From Archivesica marissinica (Eukaryota; Mollusca; Bivalvia; Venerida; Vesicomyidae): a stretch of DNA of 64,000 bases. The notes below the pieces were generated by a model, which did no database searches, was not told the origin of the DNA, and saw only the letters and a list, made by a program, of their open reading frames with translations. The stretch spans positions 44,581,413 through 44,645,412 of the forward strand of contig CM026400.1 in assembly GCA_014843695.1 (NCBI GenBank), written 5' to 3'. A program made the translations under genes and the position numbers. The stretch's first letter is position 1. Each line of letters starts with the position of its first letter. Of this stretch, positions 13,101 to 27,159 are shown piece after piece.

Positions 13101-16100
13101 TTGATATATTATAGATCCGCCATTGATATATTATAGATCCGTCATTGATATATTATAGATCCGCCATTGATATATTATAGATCCGCCATTGACATATTAT
13201 AGATCCGCCATTGATATATTATAGATCCGTCATTGCGCCGCCATTGATATATTATAGATCCGTCATTGATATATTATAGATCCGCCATTGATATATTATA
13301 GATCCGCCATTGATATATTATAGATCCGTCATGGCGCCGCCATTGATATATTATAGATCCGCCATTGATATATTATAGATCAGCCATTGATATATTATAG
13401 ATCCGCCATTGACATATTATAGATCCGTCATTGATATATTATAGATCCGCCATTGATATATTATAGATCCGCCATTGACATATTATAGATCCGCCATTGA
13501 TATATTATAGATCCGTCATTGATATATTATAGATCCGCCATTGATATATTATAGATCCGCCATTGACATATTATAGATCCGTCATTGCGCCGCCATTGAT
13601 ATATTATAGATCAGCCATTGACATATTATAGATCCGTCATTGCGCCGCCATTGATATATTATAGATCCGTCATTGATATATTATAGATCCGCCATTGATA
13701 TATTATAGATCCGCCATTGATATATTATAGATCCGTCATTGCGCCGCCATTGATATATTATAGATCCGTCATTGATATATTATAGATCCGCCATTGATAT
13801 ATTATAGATCAGTCATTGATATATTATAGATCCGCCATTGATATATTATAGATCCGTCATTGATATATTATAGATCCGTCATTGATATATTATAGATCCG
13901 CCATTGATATAGTATAGATCCGTCATTAATATATTATAGATCCGTCATTGATATATTATAGATCCGTCATTGATATATTATAGATCCGTCATTGATATAT
14001 TATAGATCCGCCATTGATATATTATAGATCCGTCATTGATATATTATAGGTCCGTCATTGATATATTATAGATCCGCCATTGATATATTATAGATCCGCC
14101 ATTGATATATTATAGATCAGTCATTGATATATTATAGATCCGCCATTGATATATTATAGATCCGCCATTGATATATTATAGATCAGCCATTGATATATTA
14201 TAGATCCGCCATTGATATATTATAGATCCGCCATTGATATATTATAGATCCGCCATTGCGCCGCCATTGATATATTATAGATCCGCCATTCAGTATTATA
14301 GATCGGCCATTCAGTATTTCTATAGATCAGCCATTCATATTTCTATAGATCAGCCATTCAGTATTTCTATAGATCAGCCATTCAGTATTTCTATAGATCA
14401 GCCATTCAGTATTATAGATCGTCATTCGCCATTGATATATTATAGATCAGCCATTCATATTTCTATAGATCAGCCATTCATATATTATAGATCCGCCATT
14501 CATATTTTATAGATCGGCCATTGACATATTATAGATCAGTCATTCAGTATTTCTATAGATCAGCCATTCAGTATTTCTATAGATCCGTCATTCAGTATTT
14601 CTATAGATCGGTCATTCATATATTATAGATCCGCCATTCATATTTCTATAGATCGGCCATTCAGTATTTCTATAGATCCGCCATTCATATTTCTATAGAT
14701 CAGCCATTCAGTATTTCTATAGATCGGCCATTCATATTTCTATAGATCCGCCATTCAGTATTTCTATAGATCGGCCATTCAGTATTTCTATAGATCAGCC
14801 ATTCATATTTCTATAGATCCGCCATTCATATTATAGATCCGCCATTGCGCCGCCATTGATATATTATAGATCAGCCATTGACATATTATAGATCAGCCAT
14901 TGATATATTATAGATCAGCCATTGATATATTATAGATCCGTCATTGCGCTGCCATTGATATATTATAGATCCGCCATTGACATATTATAGATCAGCCATT
15001 GATATATTATAGATCCGTCATTGATATATTATAGATCCGCCATTGATATATTATAGATCCGCCATTGATATATTATAGATCCGCCATTGATATATTATAG
15101 ATCCGCCATTGATATATTATAGATCCGCCATTGATATATTATAGATCCGCCATTGATATATTATAGATCCGTCATTGCGCCGCCATTGATATATTATAGA
15201 TCCTCCATTGATATATTATAGATCCGCCATTGATATATTATAGATCCGCCATTGATATATTATAGATCCGTCATTGCGCCTTCATTGATATATTATAGAT
15301 CCGCCATTGATATATTATAGATCCGTCATTGCGCCGTCATTGATATATTATAGATCCGTCATTGACATATTATAGATCCGTCATTGACATATTATAGATC
15401 CGCCATTGCGCCGCCATTGACATATTATAGATCCGCCATTGACATATTATAGATCCGCCGTTGATATATTATAGATCCGCCATTGCGCCGCCATTGATAT
15501 ATTATAGATCCGCCATTGACATATTATAGATCCGCCGTTGATATATTATAGATCCGTCATTGTGCCGCCATTGATATATTATAGATCCGTCATTGATATA
15601 TTATAGATCCGTCATTGATATATTATAGATCCGTCATTGACATATTATAGATCAGTCATTGCGTCGCCATTGATATATTATAGATCCGTCATTGCGTCGC
15701 CATTGATATATTATAGATCCATCATTGACATATTATAGATCATCCATTGATATATTATAGATCCGCCATTGACATATTATAGATCATCCATTGATATATT
15801 ATAGATCCGCCATTGATATATTATAGATCCGTCATTGCGCCGCCATTGACATATTATAGATCCGTCATTGACATATTATAGATCCGCCATTGCGCCGCCA
15901 TTGACATATTATAGATCCGCCATTGCGCCGCCATTGACATATCATAGATCCGCCATTGATATATTATAGATCCGCCATTGATATATTATAGATCCGTTAT
16001 TGATATATTATAGATCCGCCATTGATATATTATAGATCAGCCATTGATATATTATAGATCCGCCATTGATATATTATAGATCCGTCATTGATATATTATA

Positions 16101-17442
16101 GATCCGCCATTGATATATTATAGATCCGTCATTGATATATTATAGATCCGTCATTGATATATTATAGATCCGTCATTGATATATTATAGATCCGCCATTG
16201 ATATATTATAGATCCGTCATTGATATATTATAGATCAGCCATTGATATATTATAGATCCGCCATTGATATATTATAGATCCGTCATTGGCATATTATAGA
16301 TCCGTCATTGACATATTATAGATCCGCCATTGATATATTATAGATCCGCCATTGACATATTATAGATCCGTCATTGATATATTATAGATCCGCCATTGAC
16401 ATATTATAGATCCGCCATTGATATATTATAGATCCGTCGTTGATATATTATAGATCCGCCATTGATATATTATAGATCCGCCATTGATATATTATAGATC
16501 CGCCATTGGCATATTATAGATCCGTCATTGATATATTATAGATCCGTCATTGATATATTATAGATCCGCCATTGACATATTATAGATCCGTCATTGATAT
16601 ATTATAGATCCGCCATTGACATATTATAGATCCGTCATTGATATATTATAGATCCGCCATTGACATATTATAGATCCGCCATTGATATATTATAGATCCG
16701 TCGTTGATATATTATAGATCCGCCATTGATATATTATAGATCCGCCATTGATATATTATAGATCCGCCATTGGCATATTATAGATCCGTCATTGATATAT
16801 TATAGATCCGTCATTGATATATTATAGATCCGCCATTGACATATTATAGATCCGTCATTGATATATTATAGATCCGCCATTGATATATTATAGATCCGTC
16901 ATTGCGCCGTCATTGACATATTATAGATCCGCCATTGATATATTATAGATCATCCATTGATATATTATAGATCCGCCATTGATATATTATAGATCCGTCA
17001 TTGCGCCGCCATTGATATATTATAGATCCGTCATTGATATATTATAGATCCGCCATTGACATATCATAGATCCGCCATTGATATATTATAGATCAGCCAT
17101 TGACATATCATAGATCCGCCATTGACATATTATAGATCCGTCATTGCGCCGCCATTGATATATCATAGATCCGCCATTGATATATTATAGATCAGCCATT
17201 GATATATTATAGATCCGCCATTGATATATTATAGATCCGCCATTGATATATCATAGATCCCACATTGATATATTATAGATCCGTCATTGACATATTATAG
17301 ATCCGCCATTGATATATTATAGATCCGCCATTGATATATTATAGATCCGCCATTGACATATTATAGATCCGCCATTGATATATTATAGATCAGCCATTGA
17401 TATATTATAGATCCGTCATTGCGCCGTCACTGACATATTATA
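10192..17442. repeat. 22-bp satellite, right block
   Basis: About 7.2 kb of the same 22-bp unit as at 2047-3440, with scattered 34-bp units containing gcgccgccattg or gcgccgtcattg. A block near 16500 repeats 264 bp (12 units) later, marked by ccattggcatattatag at 16502 and 16766. The island at 14283-14835 is made of a diverged 24-bp unit. The right end decays at gtcactgacatattatagat near 17440. Confidence 0.95.
14283..14835. repeat. 24-bp variant-monomer island
   Basis: Inside the 22-bp satellite, about 550 bp is built of units reading ccattcagtatttctataga plus tcag (24 bp), mixed with shorter ccattcatatttctatagat units. Ordinary 22-bp units lie on both sides and a few lie inside. Confidence 0.85.
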
Positions 17443-17546
17443 GATTTCAGAAATGACTGAATCTGTCAATAGGGGTGACACTATACAAACACGCTGTCGT
17501 GTAATGTCCGAGAGTTTAACGCATAGTAGATTGTGAACGCAGTTCC

Positions 17547-18562
17547 TACACTGCGTATTCGAGATTCCCTGGGAGTTGGCTGATTATTCGAGATTCCCTG
17601 GGAGTTGGCTGAATATTCGAGATTCCCTGGGAGTTGGCTGAGTATTCGAGATTCCCTGGGAGTTGGCCGAGTATTCGAGATGCCCTGGGAGTTGGCTGAG
17701 TATTCGAGATTCCCTGGGAGTTGGCTGAATATTCGAGATTCCCTGGGAGTTGGCTGAATATTCGAGATTCCCTGGGAGTTGGCTGAATATTCGAGATTCC
17801 TGGGAGTTGGCTGAATATTCGAGATTCCCTGGGAGTTGGCTGAATATTCGAAATTCCCTGGGAGTTGGCTGAATATTCGAGATTCCTTGAGAGTTGGCCG
17901 AGTATTCGAGATTCCCTGGGAGTTGGCTGAATATTCGAGATTCCCTGGGAGTTGGCTGAATATTCGAGATTCCCTGGGAGTTGGCTGAATATTCGAGATT
18001 CACTGGGAGTTGGCTGAATATTCGAGATTCCTGGGAGTTGGCTGAATATTCGAGATTCCCTGGGAGTTGGCTGAATATTCGAAATTCCCTGGGAGTTGGC
18101 TGAATATTCGAGATTCCTTGAGAGTTGGCCGAGTATTCGAGATTCCCTGGGAGTTGGCTGAATATTCGAGATTCCCTGGGAGTTGGCTGAATATTCGAGA
18201 TTCCCTGGGAGTTGGCTGAATATTCGAGATTCACTGGGAGTTGGCTGAATATTCGAGATTCCTGGGAGTTGGCTGAATATTCGAGATTCCCTGGAGTTGG
18301 CTTAATATTCGAGATTCCCTGGGAGTTAGCTGAATATTCGAGATTCCTGGGAGTTGGCTGAATATTCGAGATCCCTGGAGAATTGGCTGAATATTCGAAA
18401 TCCCTGGAAAGTTGGCTGAATATTCGAGATTCCCTGGGAGTTGGCGGAATATTCGAGATCCCTGGAGAGTTGGCTGAATATTCGAGATCCCTTGAGAGTT
18501 GGCTGAATGGTCGAAAATCCTTTGGGAGTTGGCTGAATGTTCGAAAATCCTTTGCAAGTTGG
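17547..18562. repeat. 29-bp minisatellite with 231-bp period
   Basis: Units of gattccctgggagttggctg plus aatattcga (29 bp). Variant units recur in fixed order: a one-base-short unit at 17793, 18024 and 18255; gattccttgagag at 17881 and 18112; gattcactggg at 17997 and 18228. All intervals are exactly 231 bp, eight units minus one base. The right edge (18380-18562) is more degenerate. The open frame across it on the minus strand is a repeat artefact. Confidence 0.95.
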
Positions 18563-19160
18563 CTCAAACAATAAGAAACACTAATATGAACCGCGTAAGA
18601 CATGCCTTGGTAAGTTTCTTGGAATTTGCTGTTCTTAAATCATCGAACATATCTGTATGAAATATTGTGTTGGAATCGGACAGAATATTTGCAATTCAGC
18701 AGAAACTGAAAGTCACGTGACGAGGACAATTAAGATTGATCACAATAAATCTACTAGCACATGACAGTTTCTAAAATTAATTTCAATTCGTTGAATTGAG
18801 ATTAGGAGTAGCGGAATCCATTACGGTTGGGTTAACATCCACGCGTGTGAAATCGATATACTTGTAACATGCGCAATTTTAATATCGCAACGGATAAAAG
18901 TTGGAATTAATTTCTGTCATATTCAAAATTGTCCAAGAACGTCGATTATGTCTGAAGCAAGTAGTCGTGTTGTCATTTTCCACCTCGAGTGAGCTTCCCT
19001 AAACAGATGCGGGCCAATGACTTCATGCTACAGGGAGTGTAAGACATTTTTTGTATATCTTTCAGGACTCGTAAAATGCCTAGGTAAATGACAAGGTAAC
19101 ATTCTTAATAATTTCTGGGGAAAACCCACACAACATATGGACGGTTTTTCCCCGATTATT
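18563..19160. other. Unique spacer, no gene seen
   Basis: AT-rich sequence with no credible coding frame, RNA gene or repeat terminus that I can identify. Confidence 0.55.
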
Positions 19161-19340
19161 ACAGTAAAACCTGTGTTAGTGGTCACCTCCATTAAACAGC
19201 CAACCTGTATTAAGCAGCCAGTTGCCAGCTTACCAATTTGCTGTTTTATTATACATGTTACTTCTATTAAGCAGCCACCTGTGCTAAGCAGCCACTTTCT
19301 GTGATTCCCTTGGCTGGCTGATTAAGACAGGTTTGACTGT
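19161..19340. mobile_element. MITE with about 20-bp inverted termini
   Basis: Starts acagtaaaacctgtgtta and ends taagacaggtttgactgt, imperfect inverted repeats. The inside repeats the word ttaagcagccac. 180 bp, non-coding. The superfamily is not decided; flanking att on both sides may be a 3-bp duplication. Confidence 0.55.
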
Positions 19341-19478
19341 ATTGGATTTTCAAGTGATGATGCACACTCCGGAATTCTTAAGGGAGCGCGATGTGTGTCG
19401 TCATCTTCTCCTGACATCGCTAATGCAGACAATTTAAACACTAATTTTCTGAAGACTAATCCTCGTGTGGAGTTTAAA

Positions 19479-19684
19479 TTTAAACGTGATTTATTTTTTT
19501 ACAACTATTGCGAAACAAGTTTTAACAACTTATATTAAACACGCTCGTTGGCGCGGATTCATTCATGCACGCGTATACATGTATGTGGTTATTCATGTGG
19601 GAGGGAAACCGGAGTACCCGGAGAAAACCCACCTGTCCGATCTGGCGACCACCTTACCATCTCACACACTTCACGGTCCGAGGT
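19479..19684 (-). mobile_element. SINE S2, 5'-truncated
   Basis: Minus-strand copy of S2: tail (fwd strand aagttttaacaacttatatt), then the Cys-free body ending near the tRNA head at tcacggtccgagg. The tRNA-like head is missing. Confidence 0.75.
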
Positions 19685-19845
19685 TTTTGTCAAAATGCCT
19701 CAACTTTGGAGGACTACATTGTAGTATAGGACCAACAGATCTTAGAAAGTAATTATAATGGAAAGTAAATAATAACACGGACCAGCCTTTTCTGAATTTC
19801 TCAGCTGTGGGCTTGAGAGGTAATAAAATATGTATATGCTATGTT

Positions 19846-19970
19846 ATATTTCGGGTTTTACGCCTGCATCAGCACCATTTTGGGCTATATCGCCGGCGGG
19901 CAGTTTACCAAACAACACCTTTCCTGGGCAGGCTCCGGCGGTTAACCAGTACTTGGGTGCACCAACCTCC
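19846..19970 (+). repeat. Dispersed repeat F, plus copy
   Basis: Shares about 125 bp with the minus-strand copy at 55865-55990, including ttttgggctatatcgccggc. A partial echo lies at 20090-20120. Class unknown; the other copy has an (AAT)n end, which suggests retrotransposition. Confidence 0.65.
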
Positions 19971-20159
19971 GTAAGAAACTGCCAACTCTTTCATATAACG
20001 TACAAACATGTATCTAAGTAACTGCGAAAATGCTGTCTCGTACGTAAAACCTTGTTTTTAACTCTAGCATTGTTTGTTTGTTCGGGTTTTCCCATTTTTG
20101 GACTATATCGCCGGCGGGAAGTTTACCTTAATCTGGAAACAGGCGTGGATATATTTTAC

Positions 20160-20290
20160 CGGGCCAGTCATATAAATATATTTTTAACACCGATGCCATT
20201 AATTGAGCCGTATTGAGTTTCTAATATGTCATTTTGCCAGAAGTAAAAACGGGGAACATCGACAGACTGGAACCCAGGCTAAGTTTACCT
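20160..20290 (+). repeat. Dispersed repeat G, plus copy
   Basis: Matches, in reverse orientation, 54287-54430; shared words include ctggaacccaggctaag and gtattgagtttct. Class unknown. Confidence 0.6.
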
Positions 20291-20500
20291 AACAACACTT
20301 TTCCTGGGCGTTGGTGGTGCACGACAACCGTAAAAAAACTGCCAACTTTTTCAAATACCAGACACGGCCTGTCGTTTTAGCTTTGCGCATAACATTCGAG
20401 ATTGACAGACTATTTCCAGACTACGCCAGCCAATCATAAACTGTTACTTACAAGCATCTGGACGACTTCGTCTGGCGTTTTATCCCGTACAGATTTACCA

Positions 20501-21500
20501 NNNNNNNNNNNNNNNNNNNNNNNNNNNNNNNNNNNNNNNNNNNNNNNNNNNNNNNNNNNNNNNNNNNNNNNNNNNNNNNNNNNNNNNNNNNNNNNNNNNN
20601 NNNNNNNNNNNNNNNNNNNNNNNNNNNNNNNNNNNNNNNNNNNNNNNNNNNNNNNNNNNNNNNNNNNNNNNNNNNNNNNNNNNNNNNNNNNNNNNNNNNN
20701 NNNNNNNNNNNNNNNNNNNNNNNNNNNNNNNNNNNNNNNNNNNNNNNNNNNNNNNNNNNNNNNNNNNNNNNNNNNNNNNNNNNNNNNNNNNNNNNNNNNN
20801 NNNNNNNNNNNNNNNNNNNNNNNNNNNNNNNNNNNNNNNNNNNNNNNNNNNNNNNNNNNNNNNNNNNNNNNNNNNNNNNNNNNNNNNNNNNNNNNNNNNN
20901 NNNNNNNNNNNNNNNNNNNNNNNNNNNNNNNNNNNNNNNNNNNNNNNNNNNNNNNNNNNNNNNNNNNNNNNNNNNNNNNNNNNNNNNNNNNNNNNNNNNN
21001 NNNNNNNNNNNNNNNNNNNNNNNNNNNNNNNNNNNNNNNNNNNNNNNNNNNNNNNNNNNNNNNNNNNNNNNNNNNNNNNNNNNNNNNNNNNNNNNNNNNN
21101 NNNNNNNNNNNNNNNNNNNNNNNNNNNNNNNNNNNNNNNNNNNNNNNNNNNNNNNNNNNNNNNNNNNNNNNNNNNNNNNNNNNNNNNNNNNNNNNNNNNN
21201 NNNNNNNNNNNNNNNNNNNNNNNNNNNNNNNNNNNNNNNNNNNNNNNNNNNNNNNNNNNNNNNNNNNNNNNNNNNNNNNNNNNNNNNNNNNNNNNNNNNN
21301 NNNNNNNNNNNNNNNNNNNNNNNNNNNNNNNNNNNNNNNNNNNNNNNNNNNNNNNNNNNNNNNNNNNNNNNNNNNNNNNNNNNNNNNNNNNNNNNNNNNN
21401 NNNNNNNNNNNNNNNNNNNNNNNNNNNNNNNNNNNNNNNNNNNNNNNNNNNNNNNNNNNNNNNNNNNNNNNNNNNNNNNNNNNNNNNNNNNNNNNNNNNN
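20501..21500. other. Assembly gap, 1000 N
   Basis: Exactly 1000 unknown bases, a round number typical of a placeholder of unknown true length. It borders a tandem array, the probable reason assembly failed. Reading frames crossing it have no meaning. Confidence 0.98.
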
Positions 21501-24500
21501 ACATGTATACTATAGTGTGGTATGTACATGTTGAATGTATACATGTATACTATAGTGTGGTATGTACATTTTGAATGTATACATGTATACTATAGTGTGG
21601 TATGTACATGTTGAATGTATACATGTATACTATAGTGTGGTATGTACATGTTGAATGTATACATGTATACTATAGTGTGGTATGTACATGTTGAATGTAT
21701 AATATAGTGTGGTATGTACTTGTTGAATGTATAATGTTTATAGTGTGGTATGTACATGTTGAATGTATACTGTTTATAGTGTGGTATGTACATGTTGAAT
21801 GTATACTGTTATAGTGTGGTATGTACATGTTGAATGTATACATGTATACTATAGTGTGGTATGTACATGTTGAATTTTGTATAATATAGTGTTGTATGTA
21901 CATGTTGAATTTTGTATACTATAGTGTGGTATGTAAATGTTGAATTTCTGTATACTATAGTGTGGTATGTACATGTTGAATGTATACTGTTTATAGTGTG
22001 GTATGTACATGTTGAATGTATACATGTATACTATAGTGTGGTATGTACATGTTGAATTTTGTATACTATAGTGTGGTATGTGCATGTTGAATATATACAT
22101 GTATAATATAGTGTGGTATGTACATGTTGAATGTATACTATAGTGTGGTATGTACTTGTTGAATGTATACTGTTTATAGTGTGGTATGTACATGTTGAAT
22201 TTTGTATACTGTAGTGTGGTATGTGCATGTTGAATGTATGCATGTATACTATAGTGTGGTATGTACATGTTGAATGTATACAATAGTGTGGTATGTACTT
22301 GTTGAATGTATTCATGTATACTATAGTGTGGTATGTACATGTTGAATGTATACATGTATACTATAGTGTGGTATGTACATGTTGAATATATACATGTATA
22401 CTATAGTGTGGTATGTACATGTTGAATATATACATGTATACTATAGTGTTGTATGTACATGTTGAATGTATACATGTATACTATAGTGTGGTATGTACAT
22501 GTTGAATATATACATGTATACTATAGTGTGGTATGTACATGTTGAATATATACATGTATACTATAGTGTGGTATGTACATGTTGAATGTATACGATACTA
22601 TAGTGTGGTATGTACATGTTGAATGTATACATGTATACTATAGTGTGGTATGTACATGTTGAATGTATACATGTATACTATAGTGTGGTATGTACATGTT
22701 GAATGTATACATGTATACTATAGTGTGGTATGTACATGTTGAATGTATACTGTTTTTGTGGTTGTTGTTGTGTTTGTATATATAGTGTGGTATGTACATG
22801 TTGAATATATACATGTATAATATAGTGTGGTATGTACATGTTGAATATATACTGTTTATAGTGTGGTATGTACATGTTGAATGTATACTGTTTATAGTGT
22901 GGTATGTATATGTTGAATGTATACTGTATTGTGTGGTATGTACATGTTGAATGTATACATGTATACTATAGTGTGGTATGTACATGTTGAATGTATACTA
23001 TAGTGTAGTATGTACATGTTAAATGTATACATGTATACTATAGTGTGGTATGTACATGTTGAATTTTGTATACTATAGTGTGGTATGTACATGTTGAATG
23101 TATACATGTATACTATAGTGTGGTATGTACATGTTGAATATATACTGTATACTATAGTGTGGTATGTACATGTTGAATGTATACATGTATACTATAGTGT
23201 GGTATGTACATGTTGAATGTATACTGTACTATAGTGTGGTATGTACATGTTGAATGTATACATGTATACTATAGTGTGGTATGTACATGTTGAATTATAC
23301 GTATACTATAGTGTGGTATGTACATGTTGAATGTATACATGTATACTATAGTGTGGTATGTACATGTTGAATGTATACATGTATACTATAGTGTGGTATG
23401 TACATGTTGAATGTATACATGTATACTATAGTGTGGTATGTACATGTTGAATGTATACATGTATACTATAGTGTGGTATGTACATGTTGAATGTATACAT
23501 GTATACTATAGTGTGGTATGTACATGTTGAATGTATACATGTATACTATAGTGTGGTATGTACATGTTGAATGTATACATGTATACTATAGTGTAGTATG
23601 TACATGTTGAATGTATACATGTATACTATAGTGTGGTATGTACATGTTGAATGTATACATGTATACTATAGTGTGGTATGTACATGTTGAATGTATACAT
23701 GTATACTATAGTGTGGTATGTACATGTTGAATATATACATGTATACTATAGTGTGGTATGTACATGTTGAATGTATACAATAGTGTGGTATGTACTTGTT
23801 GAATGTATACATGTATACTATAGTGTGGTATGTACATGTTGAATGTATACATGTATACTATAGTGTGGTATGTACATGTTGAATGTATACATGTATACTA
23901 TAGTGTGGTATGTACATGTTGAATGTATACATGTATACAATAGTGTGGTATGTACATGTTGAATGTATACATGTATACAATAGTGTGGTATGTACATGTT
24001 GAATGTATACATGTATACTATAGTGTGGTATGTACACGTTGAATGTATACATGTATACTATAGTGTGGTATGTACATGTTGAATGTATACATGTATACTA
24101 TAGTGTGGTATGTACACGTTGAATGTATACATGTATACTATGGTGTGGTATGTACACGTTAACATGTTGAATATATACATGTATACTATAGTGTGGTATG
24201 TACATGTTGAATATATACATGTATACTATAGTGTGGTATGTACATGCTGAATGTATACATGTATACTATAGTGTGGTATGTACATGTTGAATATATACAT
24301 GTATACTATAGTGTGGTATGTACATGTTGAATGTATACATGTATACTATAGTGTGGTATGTACATGTTGAATATATACATGTATACTATAGTGTGGTATG
24401 TACATGTTGAATATATACATGTATACTATAGTGTGGTATGTACATGTTGAATATATACATGTATACTATAGTGTGGTATGTACATGTTGAATGTATACAT

Positions 24501-25120
24501 GTATACTATAGTGTGGTATGTACATGTTGAATGTATACATGTATACTATAGTGTGGTATGTACATGTTAAATGTATACATGTATACTATAGTGTGGTATG
24601 TACATGTTGAATATATACATGTATACTATAGTGTGGTATGTACATGTTGAATGTATACATGTATACTATAGTGTGGTATGTACATGTTGAATATATACAT
24701 GTATACTATAGTGTGGTATGTACATGTTGAATGTATACATGTATACTATAGTGTGGTATGTACACGTTGAATGTATACATGTATACTATGGTGTGGTATG
24801 TACATGTTGAATATATACATGTATACTATAGTGTGGTATGTACATGTTGAATGTATACAATAGTGTGGTATGTACTTGTTGAATGTATACATGTATACTA
24901 TAGTGTGGTATGTACACGTTGAATGTATACATGTATACTATGGTGTGGTATGTACATGTTGAATATATACATGTATACTATAGTGTGGTATGTACATGTT
25001 GAATGTATACATGTATACTATAGTGTGGTATGTACACGTTGAATGTATACATGTATACTATGGTGTGGTATGTACATGTTAAATGTATACATGTATACTA
25101 TAGTGTGGTATGTACATGTT
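21501..25120. repeat. 40-bp tandem array
   Basis: About 90 copies of a 40-bp unit, acatgtatactatagtgtgg plus tatgtacatgttgaatgtat. The left third is more variable, with shortened units (tgtttatagtgtgg, missing the acatgtatac part) and one foreign piece at 22750-22780; the right part is nearly uniform. The true left end is hidden by the gap. Confidence 0.95.
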
Positions 25121-25266
25121 CGGTACTAAGTTATTTAAACGATAATGTACACAAGGTTGTTACAGAAGTATTCTATTAACATTATACCTCATTATTAATG
25201 AAATGACAACATTTAACTAACCTGAAAGTGATATAAATATGCTAGATATTTATTATAATTTATACA

Positions 25267-25551
25267 CAGACGGATATGTAGTCCAGTGGAAACACGCTGG
25301 ACTGGTAATCCAGGGATCGCAATGGCCGTATATATAGCTAATATTGCTACAACTTCGACAATTAACAGTCGGTCTCGTGTCTGTTCTGTGCTTTACACCG
25401 TGCACGTAAAAGAACAAGAGGAGACTCTGGAATGGGTGTCTGTCTGTATCATTGCACCATCCTCCAAAAATCTAAAATGACTAATCTCTTCAAGTGGCGT
25501 GTCTCATATGGGCAACCGACAGCGACGATAAATAAACGTAAAACACACATA
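25267..25551 (+). mobile_element. SINE S1
   Basis: tRNA-like head (tagtccagtgg A-box region, ggactggtaatccag anticodon arm) with a damaged B box, then the S1 body and the tail ending aaacgtaaaacacac. Confidence 0.8.
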
Positions 25552-25867
25552 ATTTATATTTCAAATATATACCGTAACTAGCCGCTACAATGTCCAGAAA
25601 TCAAGTGCAATGAGGCATTTACGCAAGATACCCGAGCATCATAGAGTTAGGTGACAAGTTAGTATTCAGTTATATAGTATATATTAGTGTTGGGTGAATA
25701 TAATAAGGTGCATTAAAACACTGTCGTGACGTCATACCTTTGTACTTACAGTCCATTATTAATAATATTGGATTGCTGTCAAAAGGCCAGAGTATTAAAT
25801 CCTACGCGTACATGTACGAAATTAACAATTTTAATTAGTAAGATCTTGTTATATAGGTGTGTGTTTT

Positions 25868-25985
25868 AAGTAGCATATAAACCTCAAACGGATCCAATAT
25901 GTAAAATATAAATACTGTCTTCTACGTGCCTCACACAGTCCAATATTTTACATATTGGATTGTTTTCGGCTTATATGCTACACGT
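25868..25985. repeat. Foldback sequence, about 40-bp arms
   Basis: gtagcatataa...ccaatatgtaaaatat on the left is mirrored by atattttacatattgg...ttatatgctac on the right, with a loop of roughly 30 bp. It could form a long hairpin and may be a tiny foldback MITE. Confidence 0.55.
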
Positions 25986-26855
25986 ATATAACGGGATTAT
26001 TTGGTCATGGCCTCGACAAAATATTATGTTAGGTAAAAGTAATTCAAGTCACTGCAACTTAATAACCACCATAGTTTCTGATAGCCTAATACATTTCAAT
26101 AAATTCAAACGGCACTAATAAGTTATGTCCTAAGACACGTTTTCAAGGTTTCTCCATTGAGTTGGATCAGTCCATATTTCTGCGTGGACGTCTCTATTTC
26201 CAATGGAGGGTATCGATTTCGTAGCGATAGTTTTGTCGCATGGAATATATCAATCGCAACATCTTATGTCTGCACGTACATCTTTCTAATTGGACAGCAG
26301 TTTAGTGGTGTCGAATAATGAAACATTTGAATTGCTTTGAAATATGTTCGAATGAATAACATAGTAACACAAAAAACAGTTGAATTATATATAAATTGCT
26401 GTGTTTATTAAACATGCGTTTTACGGAATATAATGACATGTACATTCTATAGTAAATATGAAAGGTTGGTAAATTTCATTTTATTTATTTTTAATTTTAG
26501 CGTTATTAATGTAACATAGACACATATAATGCATAGCTTGTCCACATAACTTCTGTTTGTCTAGGTCTGGGTTTAAAGCCGCATCGACAGTTCATGTTAT
26601 ACGTTTACTATCCCCAGTGTCCATACGAGTGGTATTTCACACAATGACGGGTACCCAGGAAGAAACACCAACCACCAGCTTCCTGGCATGAAATGGGTTG
26701 ACACATCCAGTGAGAGAGTATAGGGACACGTGGTTAATTATCTATTAATTAATTAGTTTATACACATTTTTAATGTACTTGAACATTGCTGACAAATATA
26801 TAATCATATTTTGACTAGATTAGAGTGCTATTCGGCTATTAAAAAAACAAAAGGT
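25986..26855. other. Non-coding spacer
   Basis: AT-rich, no coding frame with family resemblance, no recognisable RNA gene. Confidence 0.5.
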
Positions 26856-27053
26856 TTAAACTTTATTTATTTTACAACGATTGCGAAGCAAGATTTAGCA
26901 ACTTATATTAATTACTCTCGTTGGCGCGGATGAAAGTGTAAATGTGGTCATTCGTGTGTGTGTGGGGGGGGGGAGTACCCGGAGAAAACCCACATGTCCG
27001 ATCTGGCGACCATCTCGCATAACTCCCGGTATGAGGATCGAACCCGGCTACAT
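26856..27053 (-). mobile_element. SINE S2, partial
   Basis: Minus-strand S2 tail and body, reaching into the head at atcgaacccggct (B-box complement). A (G)9 run interrupts the body. Confidence 0.75.
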
Positions 27054-27159
27054 TCGACTCTAGTCGTAGCTCCGTTTTTCCGGAACAAATCGAACAGCAA
27101 TGAAATTAATGTGCGTACACCACCTTTAGCATGTTTTTATTAATATCCATGGCATAAAA

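Noticed and set aside
2047..17442. CRISPR-like array of short repeats
   Set aside because: Units are contiguous with no unique spacers, in a eukaryotic context; it is a satellite.
17584..18603. 339-codon repeat protein on the minus strand
   Set aside because: Low-complexity translation of the 29-bp minisatellite; no signal peptide or flanking exon structure.
20402..21574. Frames of about 350-390 codons
   Set aside because: They consist of N bases; no information.
21501..25120. Many minus-strand frames (STCTYHT type)
   Set aside because: By-products of the 40-bp array.
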